From Ruminococcus sp. UBA4350 (GTDB lineage: Bacteria; Bacillota; Clostridia; Oscillospirales; Ruminococcaceae), in assembly GCA_002394125.1 (NCBI GenBank), contig DGSY01000021.1, positions 1-47,542 on the forward strand: 47,542 nucleotides of DNA, read 5' to 3'. Every line of letters starts with the position of its first letter. Positions within the stretch are counted from its first letter, which is position 1. A program made the position numbers and the translations under genes. Positions 23,474 through 31,974 of this stretch are shown here, piece after piece. The notes beneath the pieces are model-generated. The model saw only the letters and a program-made list of their open reading frames with translations. It ran no database searches and was not told the origin of the DNA.

Positions 23474-24511
23474 TCAGAGAATGGCCATTGCGTCGCCGAA
23501 TGAGAAGAACCGGTAGCGTTCCTCTACGGCGGCTTTGTAGGCGTTCATGATATTGTCATAGCCCGCGAATGCCGAAACGAGCATGATGAGCGTCGATTCC
23601 GGCAGGTGGAAATTCGTGATGAGCCCGTCGATGACCTTGAAATCATAGGGCGGATAGATGAAGATGCCGGTATCGCCCTCGCAGGCGCGGATCTCTCCGA
23701 ATTCCGCCGCAGCACCCTCCAGCGTCCGGCAGGATGTCGTGCCGACGGCGATCACTCTGCCGCCCGCCGCCTTCGTCTGCCGGATCTTTTCGGCAGTCTC
23801 CTGCGGGATCGTGTAATGCTCGATGTGCATATGATGCTTGCGGATATCGTCCTCCTTGACCGGCCGGAAGGTTCCGAGCCCGACATGGAGCGTCACGAAT
23901 GCCTCGTCAATGCCCTGCGCTTTCAGCTCGCTGAGCAGCTCCGGCGTGAAATGCAGACCGGCCGTCGGCGCGGCGGAGGAGCCGACCTCCCGCGCATAGA
24001 CCGTCTGATAGCGCTCCTTGTCCGTCAGCTTTTCGGTGATGTAGGGCGGCAGGGGCATCTGTCCGATCTCGTCCAGAACCGCATAGAGACTGCCCTCACA
24101 TTCAAACCGCACAATGCGGCCGCCGTCCTCTGCATGGTCGAGGATCTCCGCCGAGAGCTTTTCCCCGAAGCGGAATCTTCTGCCGGGCTTTGCCTTTTTG
24201 CCGGGCTTGCAGATGATCTCCCAGACCTTCTCGCCGACGGGCTTCAGCAGCAGAAATTCGATCGGCGAGCCGGTATCCTCGCGCACGCCGTAAAGCCGCG
24301 CCGGAAGGACGCGGGAATCGTTCATGACCAGCAGATCGCCCTTGCGGAGAAACTGCCCCAGCTCATAGAAATGATGATGCGCGAGCGCACCGCTGCTACG
24401 GTCCACGCAGAGCAGTCTGGATGCGCTGCGCGGCTCGACCGGCGTCTGCGCGATCAGCTCCTGCGGCAGATCATAATAATAAGTACTGCGCTTTGTAAAA
24501 TCGGTTTCCAT
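23474..24511 (-). CDS. queA: S-adenosylmethionine:tRNA ribosyltransferase-isomerase
   Basis: A 345-residue protein, the usual length. It converts preQ1 at tRNA position 34 to epoxyqueuosine, using the ribosyl part of SAM. Strong signatures include YDLPQELIAQTPVEPRSASRLL at the N-terminus, VMNDSRVLPARLYG, GSSAAPTAGLHFT and the C-terminal NFHLPESTLIMLVSAFAG. AAAGGA lies eight bases before the start at 24511. No tgt or queuosine biosynthesis gene is adjacent; the neighbours are immunity-like genes and mutL. Confidence 0.97.
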   Translation of the reverse strand: METDFTKRSTYYYDLPQELIAQTPVEPRSASRLLCVDRSSGALAHHHFYELGQFLRKGDLLVMNDSRVLPARLYGVREDTGSPIEFLLLKPVGEKVWEIICKPGKKAKPGRRFRFGEKLSAEILDHAEDGGRIVRFECEGSLYAVLDEIGQMPLPPYITEKLTDKERYQTVYAREVGSSAAPTAGLHFTPELLSELKAQGIDEAFVTLHVGLGTFRPVKEDDIRKHHMHIEHYTIPQETAEKIRQTKAAGGRVIAVGTTSCRTLEGAAAEFGEIRACEGDTGIFIYPPYDFKVIDGLITNFHLPESTLIMLVSAFAGYDNIMNAYKAAVEERYRFFSFGDAMAIL

Positions 24512-24529
24512 ATTGATCCTTTCCGTCTG

Positions 24530-24952
24530 TCAGATGAAATAGCCGCCGCTTTCCGGCAGCTCCTCCGGCGTGATCCATGTCACGAACGGATCCGGCGTAC
24601 CGGTCTCGGCAAAATAACGGATCGCATCAAGCGCCTCCGCCTGCGGCAGGAACAGTCCGGCAGAGACAGGCTTCTCTGCCCGCACCTCGACGGTTTCCTC
24701 CAGTGCATCACGGCTGCCGCAGGTGAGCCGGATCTCCTCGCCGTCCTCTATGCAGAGAGAAACACCCCGCTCCGGATGCGCGGCGAAGACCAGCCGTGTG
24801 CCTGTCGCCGCATCGGTCTCCAGCGTACCGGTGCCGGAGCGCAGTGCGCCGGAGGATTCCAGCAGCACGCAGAGTGCGCCCGCGAGGTCGGTGCCGCCGG
24901 TCAGCAGCTCGCCGTCTTCGCGGTCAAGGTCGATCTGAAATCGGATCTTCAT
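24530..24952 (-). CDS. Imm1-like small protein (putative immunity protein)
   Basis: A 140-residue soluble acidic protein. The C-terminal region ALDAIRYFAETGTPDPFVTW resembles the Imm1 immunity family pattern (A-hydrophobic pair, then FLxTGxxPxxVxW). The N-terminal 90 residues alternate short beta segments. ATGA overlaps the stop of the Imm7-like gene upstream, and AAAGGAG lies eight bases before the start. An immunity role is inferred from the pattern and from the adjacent Imm7-like and SUFU genes; no partner toxin is seen. If this reading is wrong, it is an unknown acidic protein. Confidence 0.5.
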   Translation of the reverse strand: MKIRFQIDLDREDGELLTGGTDLAGALCVLLESSGALRSGTGTLETDAATGTRLVFAAHPERGVSLCIEDGEEIRLTCGSRDALEETVEVRAEKPVSAGLFLPQAEALDAIRYFAETGTPDPFVTWITPEELPESGGYFI

Positions 24953-25374
24953 AGCTCTGTCTCCTTTTCATGCGGCGCGGTGCAGCCGTCCTCGATCTCC
25001 GGAATGCAGGGGGAGAAAAAGGGATCGGCGGTCTGCATGAGCCGGCCGCGTTTGATGATAAATGCCTGCATAGCATTCTGATACTGCGGATCCTCGTCAT
25101 CGCGCAGCCAGATCATGCCGTAGCTGCCGTCCGCGGTCTCCGCGATCTGCCGGTATATGCGGATGATCTCACCGAACTCCGGCGTCCGGTGATTTGCGCA
25201 GCAAAGCGTTTGCAGAAACATCTGTCCGTTCCGGTATTCCGGCACGATGCCGCAGGTATTCTGCGCGATGATGCTGCGGACGCGCTCCGTGCGCTGCCGG
25301 AGAATTTCCGGCGGGATCGTATCCTCGTCTGCGGCGGTCTCAATGACCGTCATCCATGCGTGCAGCTCGGTCAT
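24949..25374 (-). CDS. Imm7-family immunity protein
   Basis: A 141-residue soluble protein. It begins MTELHAWMTVIETA and contains NGQMFLQTLCCANHRTPEF, GSYGMIWLRDDED and the C-terminal LMQTADPFFSPCIPEIEDG, the pattern I associate with Imm7 immunity proteins of bacterial polymorphic toxin systems. Such proteins neutralise a cognate nuclease or other toxin in the cytosol. The start lies three bases past the mutL stop, and the ribosome site AGGACTGAG overlaps the end of mutL. It overlaps the Imm1-like gene by four bases. No toxin gene is found in the window, so it would be an orphan or cross-protective immunity gene. Confidence 0.75.
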   Translation of the reverse strand: MTELHAWMTVIETAADEDTIPPEILRQRTERVRSIIAQNTCGIVPEYRNGQMFLQTLCCANHRTPEFGEIIRIYRQIAETADGSYGMIWLRDDEDPQYQNAMQAFIIKRGRLMQTADPFFSPCIPEIEDGCTAPHEKETEL

Positions 25375-25377
25375 GGC

Positions 25378-27432
25378 TCAGTCCTGAATGCGCTTGAACT
25401 GCTTCTCGATCTGATATTTCGAGAGCAGGAACATCACCGGACGGCCGTGCGGGCAATGCCGGATCTGTTCATTTTCCCAGACCTGCACCGCCAGCGACTG
25501 CAATTCCTCGGTGGTATTGTGCGTACCGGCGCGGATCGCGGCTTTGCAGGCGAGATCGTGGAACATATCGTCGAGCAGATGCAGATCGGGCTGTGCCTGC
25601 TGTTTGACGCAGTTCGCCGCGAGATCGGCGGCGATCTGATCGAGATCCAGCTCCGCACAGGAGAGCGGCACGCCGGTCAGCTGCACCACCGGCGCTTCGC
25701 TGAAATCGAATGTGAATCCGCATCCGGCGAGATTCTCCTCGGCTTCCCGGAGCGCGGAGGTCTCATCCGCCGTCAGCAGAACGCGCACCGGCGTGAGCAA
25801 GGTCTGGCGGTCGCGGCATTCGCGCGTGCGGAAGCGCTCAAAGAGAATGCGCTCATGCGCGGCGTGCTTGTCGATCATGACAAACTGCTCCCCCGCCTCG
25901 GCCAGCACATAATTGTCAAACAGCTCACCGATCACGCGGATCGGCTCCCGCGAGATCGCGGAAAGTGCGGCATTCCGTGCTTCCGGCTCATCCGGCAGCT
26001 CGGATGCAGCGGAGGACGGCGCAGGTGCCGGTGACGGTGCGGGCTGCGCGGTCAGATCCGGAAATGCGCGCAGTGCCGCCGGAATGACAGGCGGCGCAGG
26101 CTGCACCGGAGCCGGCTGCGGCGCTGCATGAACCGGCGCTGGAGCACTGATTTCTGCGGCAGCAGGCGTTTCCTGCGGCATCGTTGCGGGCTGCGGGATA
26201 TCCGTGACGCCGGCCGGCTGCGGGACGGGAGTCTGCTGCATCTGCAGCGCGGGCTGCTCCTTCGGAATCAGCGGCGCGGGGGTGTTGTCATCCGTTCCGG
26301 CGACCGGCGCAAACCAGTCGCGCTGCGGACGCTGCGGCTGCACGATCTGCGGTCGGATCTGCGGGGGCTGCGGCGGCTGCGGCGGCTGACCGGCGGGCTG
26401 CTCCGGCTGCGGGATGCGAAATTCATAGATCAGATGATTCTGCTCCAATGCGCCCAGCACCGCAAAGTACACCGCGTTGTAGATGCGCTTTTCATCGGAG
26501 AACCGCACCTCCGCCTTGGTCGGGTGCATATTGACATCGACGATACGCGGCGAGACCGTGACCGTCAGCACACAGGCCGGATATTTGCCTGTCATGATGA
26601 GTGTTTTATAGGCGTCCTCGATCGCATTGATGAGCGTGAACGAGCGCACCGATCTGCCGTTGACGAAGAAAAGCTGATGCGCACGGTTCGGCCTTGCGTA
26701 AAGCGGCTTCATGATATAGCCCTCGACGCGGATGCCGCCCTGCGACTCCTCGGCATACTGCACCGGCAGAAGATCGCGCGCGAAATCTCTGCCGAAGATC
26801 GCGTAGATCGCCGAGTAGAGCTGCCCGTCTCCGGGCGTGACGAATTCAGTCTTGTTCTCGCGGATCAGCCGGAACGAGATCTCCGGATGTGAGATCGCGA
26901 GCTTCTGGAAGATATTCGCGGCGGCATTGCCTTCGGCGGTATCCTTCTTGAGAAATCCGGCGCGGACGGGGACATTATAGAACAGGTCGCGGACAACGAC
27001 CGTCGTTCCCTCCGGACAGCCGCTCTGCTCAAAGGCGGTCTCCTCGCCGCCCTCCATTGCAAAATGCGTGCCGTATTCCGCCCCCTGCTGCCGCGTCAGG
27101 ATCTCCATGCGCGAAACGGCACAGATCGACGCGAGCGCCTCGCCGCGGAAGCCGAGCGTGAAGATCGTTTCGAGATCCTCCGCCTGCTGTATCTTGCTGG
27201 TCGCATGGCGCAGAAAAGCCGTCCGCACCTGCTCCGGCGCGATGCCGCAGCCGTCATCGGTGACGCGCAGATACAGCACGCCGCCGCGCTTGATCTCCGC
27301 CGTGATGCGCTTTGCCCCGGCGTCCACGGCATTTTCGGTCAGCTCCTTCAGCACCGATGCGGGGCGTTCGATGACCTCGCCCGCCGCGATCAGCTCGGAG
27401 ATATCCTTCGGTAAAACATGAATTTCGGGCAC
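25378..27432 (-). CDS. mutL: DNA mismatch repair protein MutL
   Basis: A 684-residue protein with GTG start at 27432 preceded by AGAAAGGA. The N-terminal GHKL ATPase domain has IAAGEVIERPASVLKEL, DDGCGI, and FRGEALASI (about 1-330). A Pro/Gln-rich linker runs from about 345 to 500. The C-terminal domain (about 500-684) carries DKHAAHERILFE near residue 520, where the endonuclease motif is DQHA-x2-E-x4-E (Gln replaced by Lys), and CPHGRP near 660. It should be the nicking type found in bacteria without MutH. It follows mutS with the SUFU gene in between and is followed by two immunity-like genes. Confidence 0.97.
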   Translation of the reverse strand: MPEIHVLPKDISELIAAGEVIERPASVLKELTENAVDAGAKRITAEIKRGGVLYLRVTDDGCGIAPEQVRTAFLRHATSKIQQAEDLETIFTLGFRGEALASICAVSRMEILTRQQGAEYGTHFAMEGGEETAFEQSGCPEGTTVVVRDLFYNVPVRAGFLKKDTAEGNAAANIFQKLAISHPEISFRLIRENKTEFVTPGDGQLYSAIYAIFGRDFARDLLPVQYAEESQGGIRVEGYIMKPLYARPNRAHQLFFVNGRSVRSFTLINAIEDAYKTLIMTGKYPACVLTVTVSPRIVDVNMHPTKAEVRFSDEKRIYNAVYFAVLGALEQNHLIYEFRIPQPEQPAGQPPQPPQPPQIRPQIVQPQRPQRDWFAPVAGTDDNTPAPLIPKEQPALQMQQTPVPQPAGVTDIPQPATMPQETPAAAEISAPAPVHAAPQPAPVQPAPPVIPAALRAFPDLTAQPAPSPAPAPSSAASELPDEPEARNAALSAISREPIRVIGELFDNYVLAEAGEQFVMIDKHAAHERILFERFRTRECRDRQTLLTPVRVLLTADETSALREAEENLAGCGFTFDFSEAPVVQLTGVPLSCAELDLDQIAADLAANCVKQQAQPDLHLLDDMFHDLACKAAIRAGTHNTTEELQSLAVQVWENEQIRHCPHGRPVMFLLSKYQIEKQFKRIQD

Positions 27433-27503
27433 TTGTTTTTCCTTTCTAAGTGAACCTTCCGTTCACCGGTTTCCTGCTGTCTGCCGGCAGGAATTCTTTG
27501 CGT

Positions 27504-28169
27504 TCAGAGATAATCCTTTGTCCGCTCCATATCCGTTTCCAGATCGGGGTAATCCTTTTTCAGATTCTCCAGCAGGACAGGGATCAGGGAGCGGTCGTCC
27601 ATGACTGCCTTCAGCTCATTCGTCGTGATGCCGACAAGCTGCAAAAAGGCAAGCTCGCCGTAGATCGTCTGTCTGGTCGGGATCTCCGTATCATTGACAA
27701 TGAGCAGCGAGGTGATTTTGCTTTCGGGCTTGCCGAGATTGAGCGACTGCGGATTATTCGCCGAGCCGACATACTGCCCCGGCTCAAACCAGCGTTCGCT
27801 CTGAAATGTATATCGTGCGAGATTGCCGAGCATATTCATCGCCCAGATGCAGTCCTGCGGCGCTTCGTTCCGGAGCTTGACTGTCATTTCATAGCCCCAT
27901 TTGCTGTACTCCTTGCCAAGCCGCTCCTCGTCTGCATAGAGCTCGCTCATGCCGAAGGTCACGATATGGCTGTAGCCCTTGCCGGACTGATAGGCGCTGT
28001 AGCCGTCGAGATATTCCTGACCGCCGAACATCGCACGGCTCGTGATGACAGTGCCGAAATGCTCCGGCTGCTGATCGCCGTAGACCGCTTTGAACGCGTC
28101 CTCGATCTCGTCCCAGCCTGGCGCCCATTCCTTATCCTGTGCCTTTTCCCTGAATTCCTCCGGTGTCAT
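27504..28169 (-). CDS. SUFU (suppressor of fused) domain protein, putative immunity protein
   Basis: A 221-residue soluble protein. It matches the suppressor-of-fused fold by the segments GYSHIVTFGMSELYA, GYEMTVKLRNEAPQDCIWAMNMLGNLARYTF, and the C-terminal FLQLVGITTNELKAVMD. Bacterial SUFU proteins are frequently immunity proteins of polymorphic toxin loci and are often found as lone copies. A GGGGGA site precedes the ATG at 28169. It sits exactly between mutS (23 bases away) and mutL (71 bases), in the position where B. subtilis and relatives have mutS directly before mutL. Its role in this place is unknown; immunity is the best family-based guess. Confidence 0.83.
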   Translation of the reverse strand: MTPEEFREKAQDKEWAPGWDEIEDAFKAVYGDQQPEHFGTVITSRAMFGGQEYLDGYSAYQSGKGYSHIVTFGMSELYADEERLGKEYSKWGYEMTVKLRNEAPQDCIWAMNMLGNLARYTFQSERWFEPGQYVGSANNPQSLNLGKPESKITSLLIVNDTEIPTRQTIYGELAFLQLVGITTNELKAVMDDRSLIPVLLENLKKDYPDLETDMERTKDYL

Positions 28170-28192
28170 TGCTGAATCCCCCTTTCACACGG

Positions 28193-30820
28193 TCAGTGCA
28201 GCATTGCCGTCAGGTCGAGCAGCAGCTCACGGCATTCTGCATCGGTCAGTTCATTGACATTTGTTTTGGCAAGCTGCGAGATCACCTGCGCATCCGCATC
28301 CGCAGAAAAGCTCATCTGTCCGGCAGATTCCGCTGCGATCCTTGCCGCATAGGATTCCTTTTCCGCCTTCGACTGCGCTTCCATTTCGGAGAGCAGCGCC
28401 CGCGCACGGTTCGTCACCTGCGAGGGCAGTCCCGCGAGCTTCGCGACCTCGATCCCGTAGCTGTCATCGGCGGCGCCGTCCACGATCTTGCGCAGGAAGC
28501 GGATCGTATCGCCGTGCTTCTTCACGGCAATGCTGAGATTTCGCACGCCGTCGCACTGGCCTTCGAGCATCGTCAGCTCATGGTAATGCGTTGCAAAGAG
28601 CGTTTTGCAGCCGATCTTTTTGCCGGAGATGAACTCCGCGACTGCCCGCGCAATGCTGATGCCGTCGAAGGTCGAGGTGCCTCTGCCGACCTCGTCGAGA
28701 ATGACAAGGCTGTTCGCAGTTGCGCGCTTGAGGATCGTCGAAACCTCGTGCATTTCGACCATGAATGTCGATTCGCCCGCCGTCAGGTCATCCGATGCGC
28801 CGACACGCGTGAAGATCTGATCGACGACAGAGATCTTCGCATAGGAGGCCGGTACAAAGCTGCCCATCTGCGCCATCAGCACGATCAGTGCCGTCTGCCG
28901 CATATAGGTCGATTTACCGCTCATATTCGGGCCGGTGATGATCGCGAGCCGGTTCGATTTCTGGTCGAGCAGCACATCATTCGGCACAAAGACCGTGTCG
29001 GTCAGCATCTGCTCCACGACCGGATGCCGTCCGTCATGGATCTCAATGCGGCCGTCAACGGCGATCTCCGGCTTGCAGTATTCATTTTCAAGCGCCGTCA
29101 GCGCGAGCGAGCAGAGCACATCCACCTGTGCCACGGCGGCGGCCGTTTCCTGCACCGCCTTGAGCTGCTGTGCGAGAAATTCGCGCAGCTCCGAGAAGAT
29201 CACGCCCTCCAGCGCGATCGCCTTATCCTTTGCGCCGACGATCATATTCTCCGCATCGCGCAGCTCCTGCGTGATAAAGCGCTCGTTGTTTGCAAGCGTC
29301 TGCTTGCGGATCCACTCCGGCGGCACCTGCTCGTAGTAGGAGCGGGAGACCTCCAGATAATAGCCGAACACGCGGTTATAGCCGGTTTTCAGATTCTTGA
29401 TGCCGGTGCGCTCGCGTTCCTTTTCGACGATCTCATTGATCAGCTCCGTGCCGCTGTTCATTGCATGGCGCAGCGTGTCCAGCTCCTGATGAAAGCCCTC
29501 GCGGATCACGCCGCCGTCCTTGATGACCAGCGGCGGCTCGTCGATGATCGCGCGTTCGATCAGATCGGAGATCTCGTTCAGCGGGGAAATCTCGGATTCG
29601 AGCCGGCTGAGCAGCTTGGACTGCGGCAGGGCGCGGAGCTGCTCCTTGATCGCGGGCAGCTGCAAAGCCGTCTGCGAGAGCGCCTTCATATCGCGCGGCG
29701 TCGCCTTCTGGAACATGACGCGGGACATCAGACGCTCCAAATCAAAGACCTGATCGAGCAGCGAGCGCAGCTCCGTCATTGCAACGCTGTTTTTCATCAG
29801 CAGCTCAACGGCATTCAGCCTGTCCATGATGCGGACAGGCGCCGTCAGCGGCTGCTCCATCCATGTGCGCAGCATACGCCGCCCCATTGCGGTCTCGGTC
29901 TGATCGAGCACGCCGAGCAGCGAGCCCTTTTTCTCATGACTGCGCAGCGTTTCGGTCAGCTCCAGATTGCGCCGCGCATTGGAATCCAGTCCCATGACGC
30001 CGTCCTTGCCGTGAATCGTGATCTCGGTAAAGCGGCCGACCAGTGCGCGCTGTGTTTCGGCGATATACTGGAACAGGCCGCAGCAGACACAGGCATCCGC
30101 GCCGTTTTCGGAGAGTCCGAGCGTTTGCAGCGAATCCGCCGCGCACTGCTTCAATACAAGCTCGCGCTGCTTTTCCACGGAGAAGCAGGCATCGTCGCGC
30201 AGCGTGACCATGCAGTTCGTCCGCGTTTTCAGGAAATCCGCAACGGGCTTGTAATCGAGAAAATCCTTCACGATCAGCAGCTCCGAGGGGTGATAGCGGT
30301 CGATCAGACCGATCAGCTCATCGGTGCGCGTTTTGCCCTCCAGCCTGTGCAGATTGACAGCGCCGGTCGAGATATCGGCGGCGCAGAATGCGATCTCCTC
30401 ATCCTTGCTCCAGACCGCTGCGAGATAGTTGCAGTTCGATTCATCGAGCATACTGGATTCGATCAGCGTACCCGGCGTGACGACGCGGATAACACCGCGC
30501 TCGACCAAACCCTTTGCGAGCGCCGGATCCTCCATCTGCTCGCAGATCGCAACACGGTAGCCGAGACCTACGAGCCGTTTCAGATACTGCTCCACGGAAT
30601 GATAGGGGACGCCGCACATCGGCGCCCGCGTCGGCAGACCGCAGTCTCTGCCTGTCAGCGTCAGCTCCAGCAGCTTTGAGACAAGGATCGCATCGTCGAA
30701 GAACATCTCATAGAAGTCGCCCAGACGGAAAAATACGATCGCATCTCCGGATGCATCCTTCACAGCAAGATACTGCTGCATCATCGGCGAAAGCTTGGAG
30801 CGGTCGATCTCCATGCCCAT
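28193..30820 (-). CDS. mutS: DNA mismatch repair protein MutS
   Basis: An 875-residue protein starting at 30820, where the TGA of the upstream gene and the ATG share a base (TGATG). A longer frame adds 13 codons but does not match MutS N-termini. The mismatch-reading motif FFRLGDFYEMFFDDA is near residue 29-43. The ATPase domain has GPNMSGKST (about 630) and VILDEVGRGTSTFDG (about 710). The helix-turn-helix and dimerisation region and the C-terminal clamp are complete. The order miaB, nfi, ylbF-family, mutS, SUFU, mutL parallels B. subtilis miaB-ymcA-cotE-mutS-mutL. Confidence 0.97.
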   Translation of the reverse strand: MGMEIDRSKLSPMMQQYLAVKDASGDAIVFFRLGDFYEMFFDDAILVSKLLELTLTGRDCGLPTRAPMCGVPYHSVEQYLKRLVGLGYRVAICEQMEDPALAKGLVERGVIRVVTPGTLIESSMLDESNCNYLAAVWSKDEEIAFCAADISTGAVNLHRLEGKTRTDELIGLIDRYHPSELLIVKDFLDYKPVADFLKTRTNCMVTLRDDACFSVEKQRELVLKQCAADSLQTLGLSENGADACVCCGLFQYIAETQRALVGRFTEITIHGKDGVMGLDSNARRNLELTETLRSHEKKGSLLGVLDQTETAMGRRMLRTWMEQPLTAPVRIMDRLNAVELLMKNSVAMTELRSLLDQVFDLERLMSRVMFQKATPRDMKALSQTALQLPAIKEQLRALPQSKLLSRLESEISPLNEISDLIERAIIDEPPLVIKDGGVIREGFHQELDTLRHAMNSGTELINEIVEKERERTGIKNLKTGYNRVFGYYLEVSRSYYEQVPPEWIRKQTLANNERFITQELRDAENMIVGAKDKAIALEGVIFSELREFLAQQLKAVQETAAAVAQVDVLCSLALTALENEYCKPEIAVDGRIEIHDGRHPVVEQMLTDTVFVPNDVLLDQKSNRLAIITGPNMSGKSTYMRQTALIVLMAQMGSFVPASYAKISVVDQIFTRVGASDDLTAGESTFMVEMHEVSTILKRATANSLVILDEVGRGTSTFDGISIARAVAEFISGKKIGCKTLFATHYHELTMLEGQCDGVRNLSIAVKKHGDTIRFLRKIVDGAADDSYGIEVAKLAGLPSQVTNRARALLSEMEAQSKAEKESYAARIAAESAGQMSFSADADAQVISQLAKTNVNELTDAECRELLLDLTAMLH

Positions 30821-31233
30821 CAGTGACAGCCCGCGCAGCCTGCGCAGTTTCCGCTGCATGAAGCGGCAGCGGCGGGATCGAAGTCATCCGGATCCTGTCC
30901 GGCGGCGCTGTATGCGATCACGCGGTTGATGCCGTCGAGCAGCTGCTCAAATTCGGCGCGTGCCGCCTGATATTTCTGCATGGACTTATGCGCCATGATC
31001 TGCGAATAGATCGTGCGCACCTCCTCGCCGAGTGCCTTGACGCGTGCCTCGTCATGCTCCGCCTTGTCCTCCTCATTGCCGAGGTCGAGGCGCTTGAGGT
31101 TGAATTCGCCGATGAGGTTTTGCAGTTCCTCGTCCTTGTCATTCTCCTCGGATGCCGCACGGAACGCCAGATAGCGCTCGTCCTTTTGCAGCTCTCTGCC
31201 GAGCTGCTTTGCCATTTCCATAAGATCTGCCAT
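30820..31233 (-). CDS. YlbF/YmcA family protein with C-terminal cysteine cluster
   Basis: A 137-residue, mostly helical protein. The YlbF/YmcA (DUF964) pattern is seen in MADLMEMAKQLGRELQKDERYLAFRAA and in the long central helices to residue 110. The end, CSGNCAGCAGCH, has Cys with C-x3-C-x2-C-x2-C spacing. In B. subtilis the RicA/RicF/RicT complex (YmcA/YlbF/YaaT) binds [4Fe-4S] clusters through C-terminal Cys. By position (next to miaB and mutS) this is the RicA/YmcA-like member, but the sequence alone does not separate the two. AAGGAG precedes the start. It overlaps mutS by one base. Confidence 0.86.
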   Translation of the reverse strand: MADLMEMAKQLGRELQKDERYLAFRAASEENDKDEELQNLIGEFNLKRLDLGNEEDKAEHDEARVKALGEEVRTIYSQIMAHKSMQKYQAARAEFEQLLDGINRVIAYSAAGQDPDDFDPAAAASCSGNCAGCAGCH

Positions 31234-31269
31234 GATAATTCTCCTTTATTTCATTTATAGTTTAACCAT

Positions 31270-31974
31270 TTATGATTCGCCGCGCAGTGCCGCCCTTGCG
31301 GTATGCGTTTCGAGATCTGCAAGGCGCGTCGGCAGCGGGATGCGGCTCTCCTTTTCGGTCAGCTGCATTGCGATCGCCGTCGCCGTTTCCAGTGAAATGC
31401 CGCTGCCCGCCGAAACGAACACCGGCTTCACGCCGTCATGCGTGCGCAGCGCTCTGCCGAAGACCTCGCCGCCGATGACGATATCCGTATAGCTTCCGGC
31501 AGCCTGTTCCGGCTCGGTATAATCGGTATCCAGCACGCGGTAATAGGTTTTCGCGATGCCGAAAGCGGGCGCTTTCAGCAGCAGCGCCGCATGGGACGCA
31601 ATGCCCGTATGCCGCGGATGCAGATAGCCGTTGCCGTCGAAGATGAACAGCTCCGGCTTTGTTTGCAGCTTTGCGGCAGCCTCCGTGACAAGCGGCAGCT
31701 CGCGGAATGCCAGAAAGCCCGGGCAGTAGGGGACGGTGATCTCACCGTCGGCCTGCGCCTTTTCGATGACGGTATGCGTCTGCGTGTCGATTACGACAAT
31801 GCAGCAGACGGCGTGCTCCCTGCCGTCCGGCGTATTCCAGTAAGCGAGATCCACGCCCGCGGCCGTCCGCAGATCCGAAAAATCGCGGCAGTCCGTCAGG
31901 GAGATCTGCGCGGCAAGCGCCGTCTGGATCTCTGCAAATTCGCGCTGCTTTTCAGGACTCAGTTCACTCTGCAT
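31270..31974 (-). CDS. nfi: Endonuclease V
   Basis: A 234-residue protein, the usual length. It nicks DNA next to deoxyinosine and other deaminated bases. Signatures include the catalytic Asp in GVDLAYW, VPYCPGFLAFRELP (family YxPGFLAFREGP), LFIFDGNGYLHPRHTGIASHA with the second metal Asp, and GIAKTYYR (family GVAK). It overlaps miaB by 11 bases and precedes the YlbF-family gene, so it is part of the mismatch-repair unit. GAGG lies nine bases before the ATG. Confidence 0.95.
   Translation of the reverse strand: MQSELSPEKQREFAEIQTALAAQISLTDCRDFSDLRTAAGVDLAYWNTPDGREHAVCCIVVIDTQTHTVIEKAQADGEITVPYCPGFLAFRELPLVTEAAAKLQTKPELFIFDGNGYLHPRHTGIASHAALLLKAPAFGIAKTYYRVLDTDYTEPEQAAGSYTDIVIGGEVFGRALRTHDGVKPVFVSAGSGISLETATAIAMQLTEKESRIPLPTRLADLETHTARAALRGES

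Noticed and set aside
28163..30679. An 838-codon open frame on the plus strand
   Set aside because: It is antisense to mutS. Its composition (His, Arg, Asp, Leu) and absence of any motif mark it as a shadow of a GC-rich gene.
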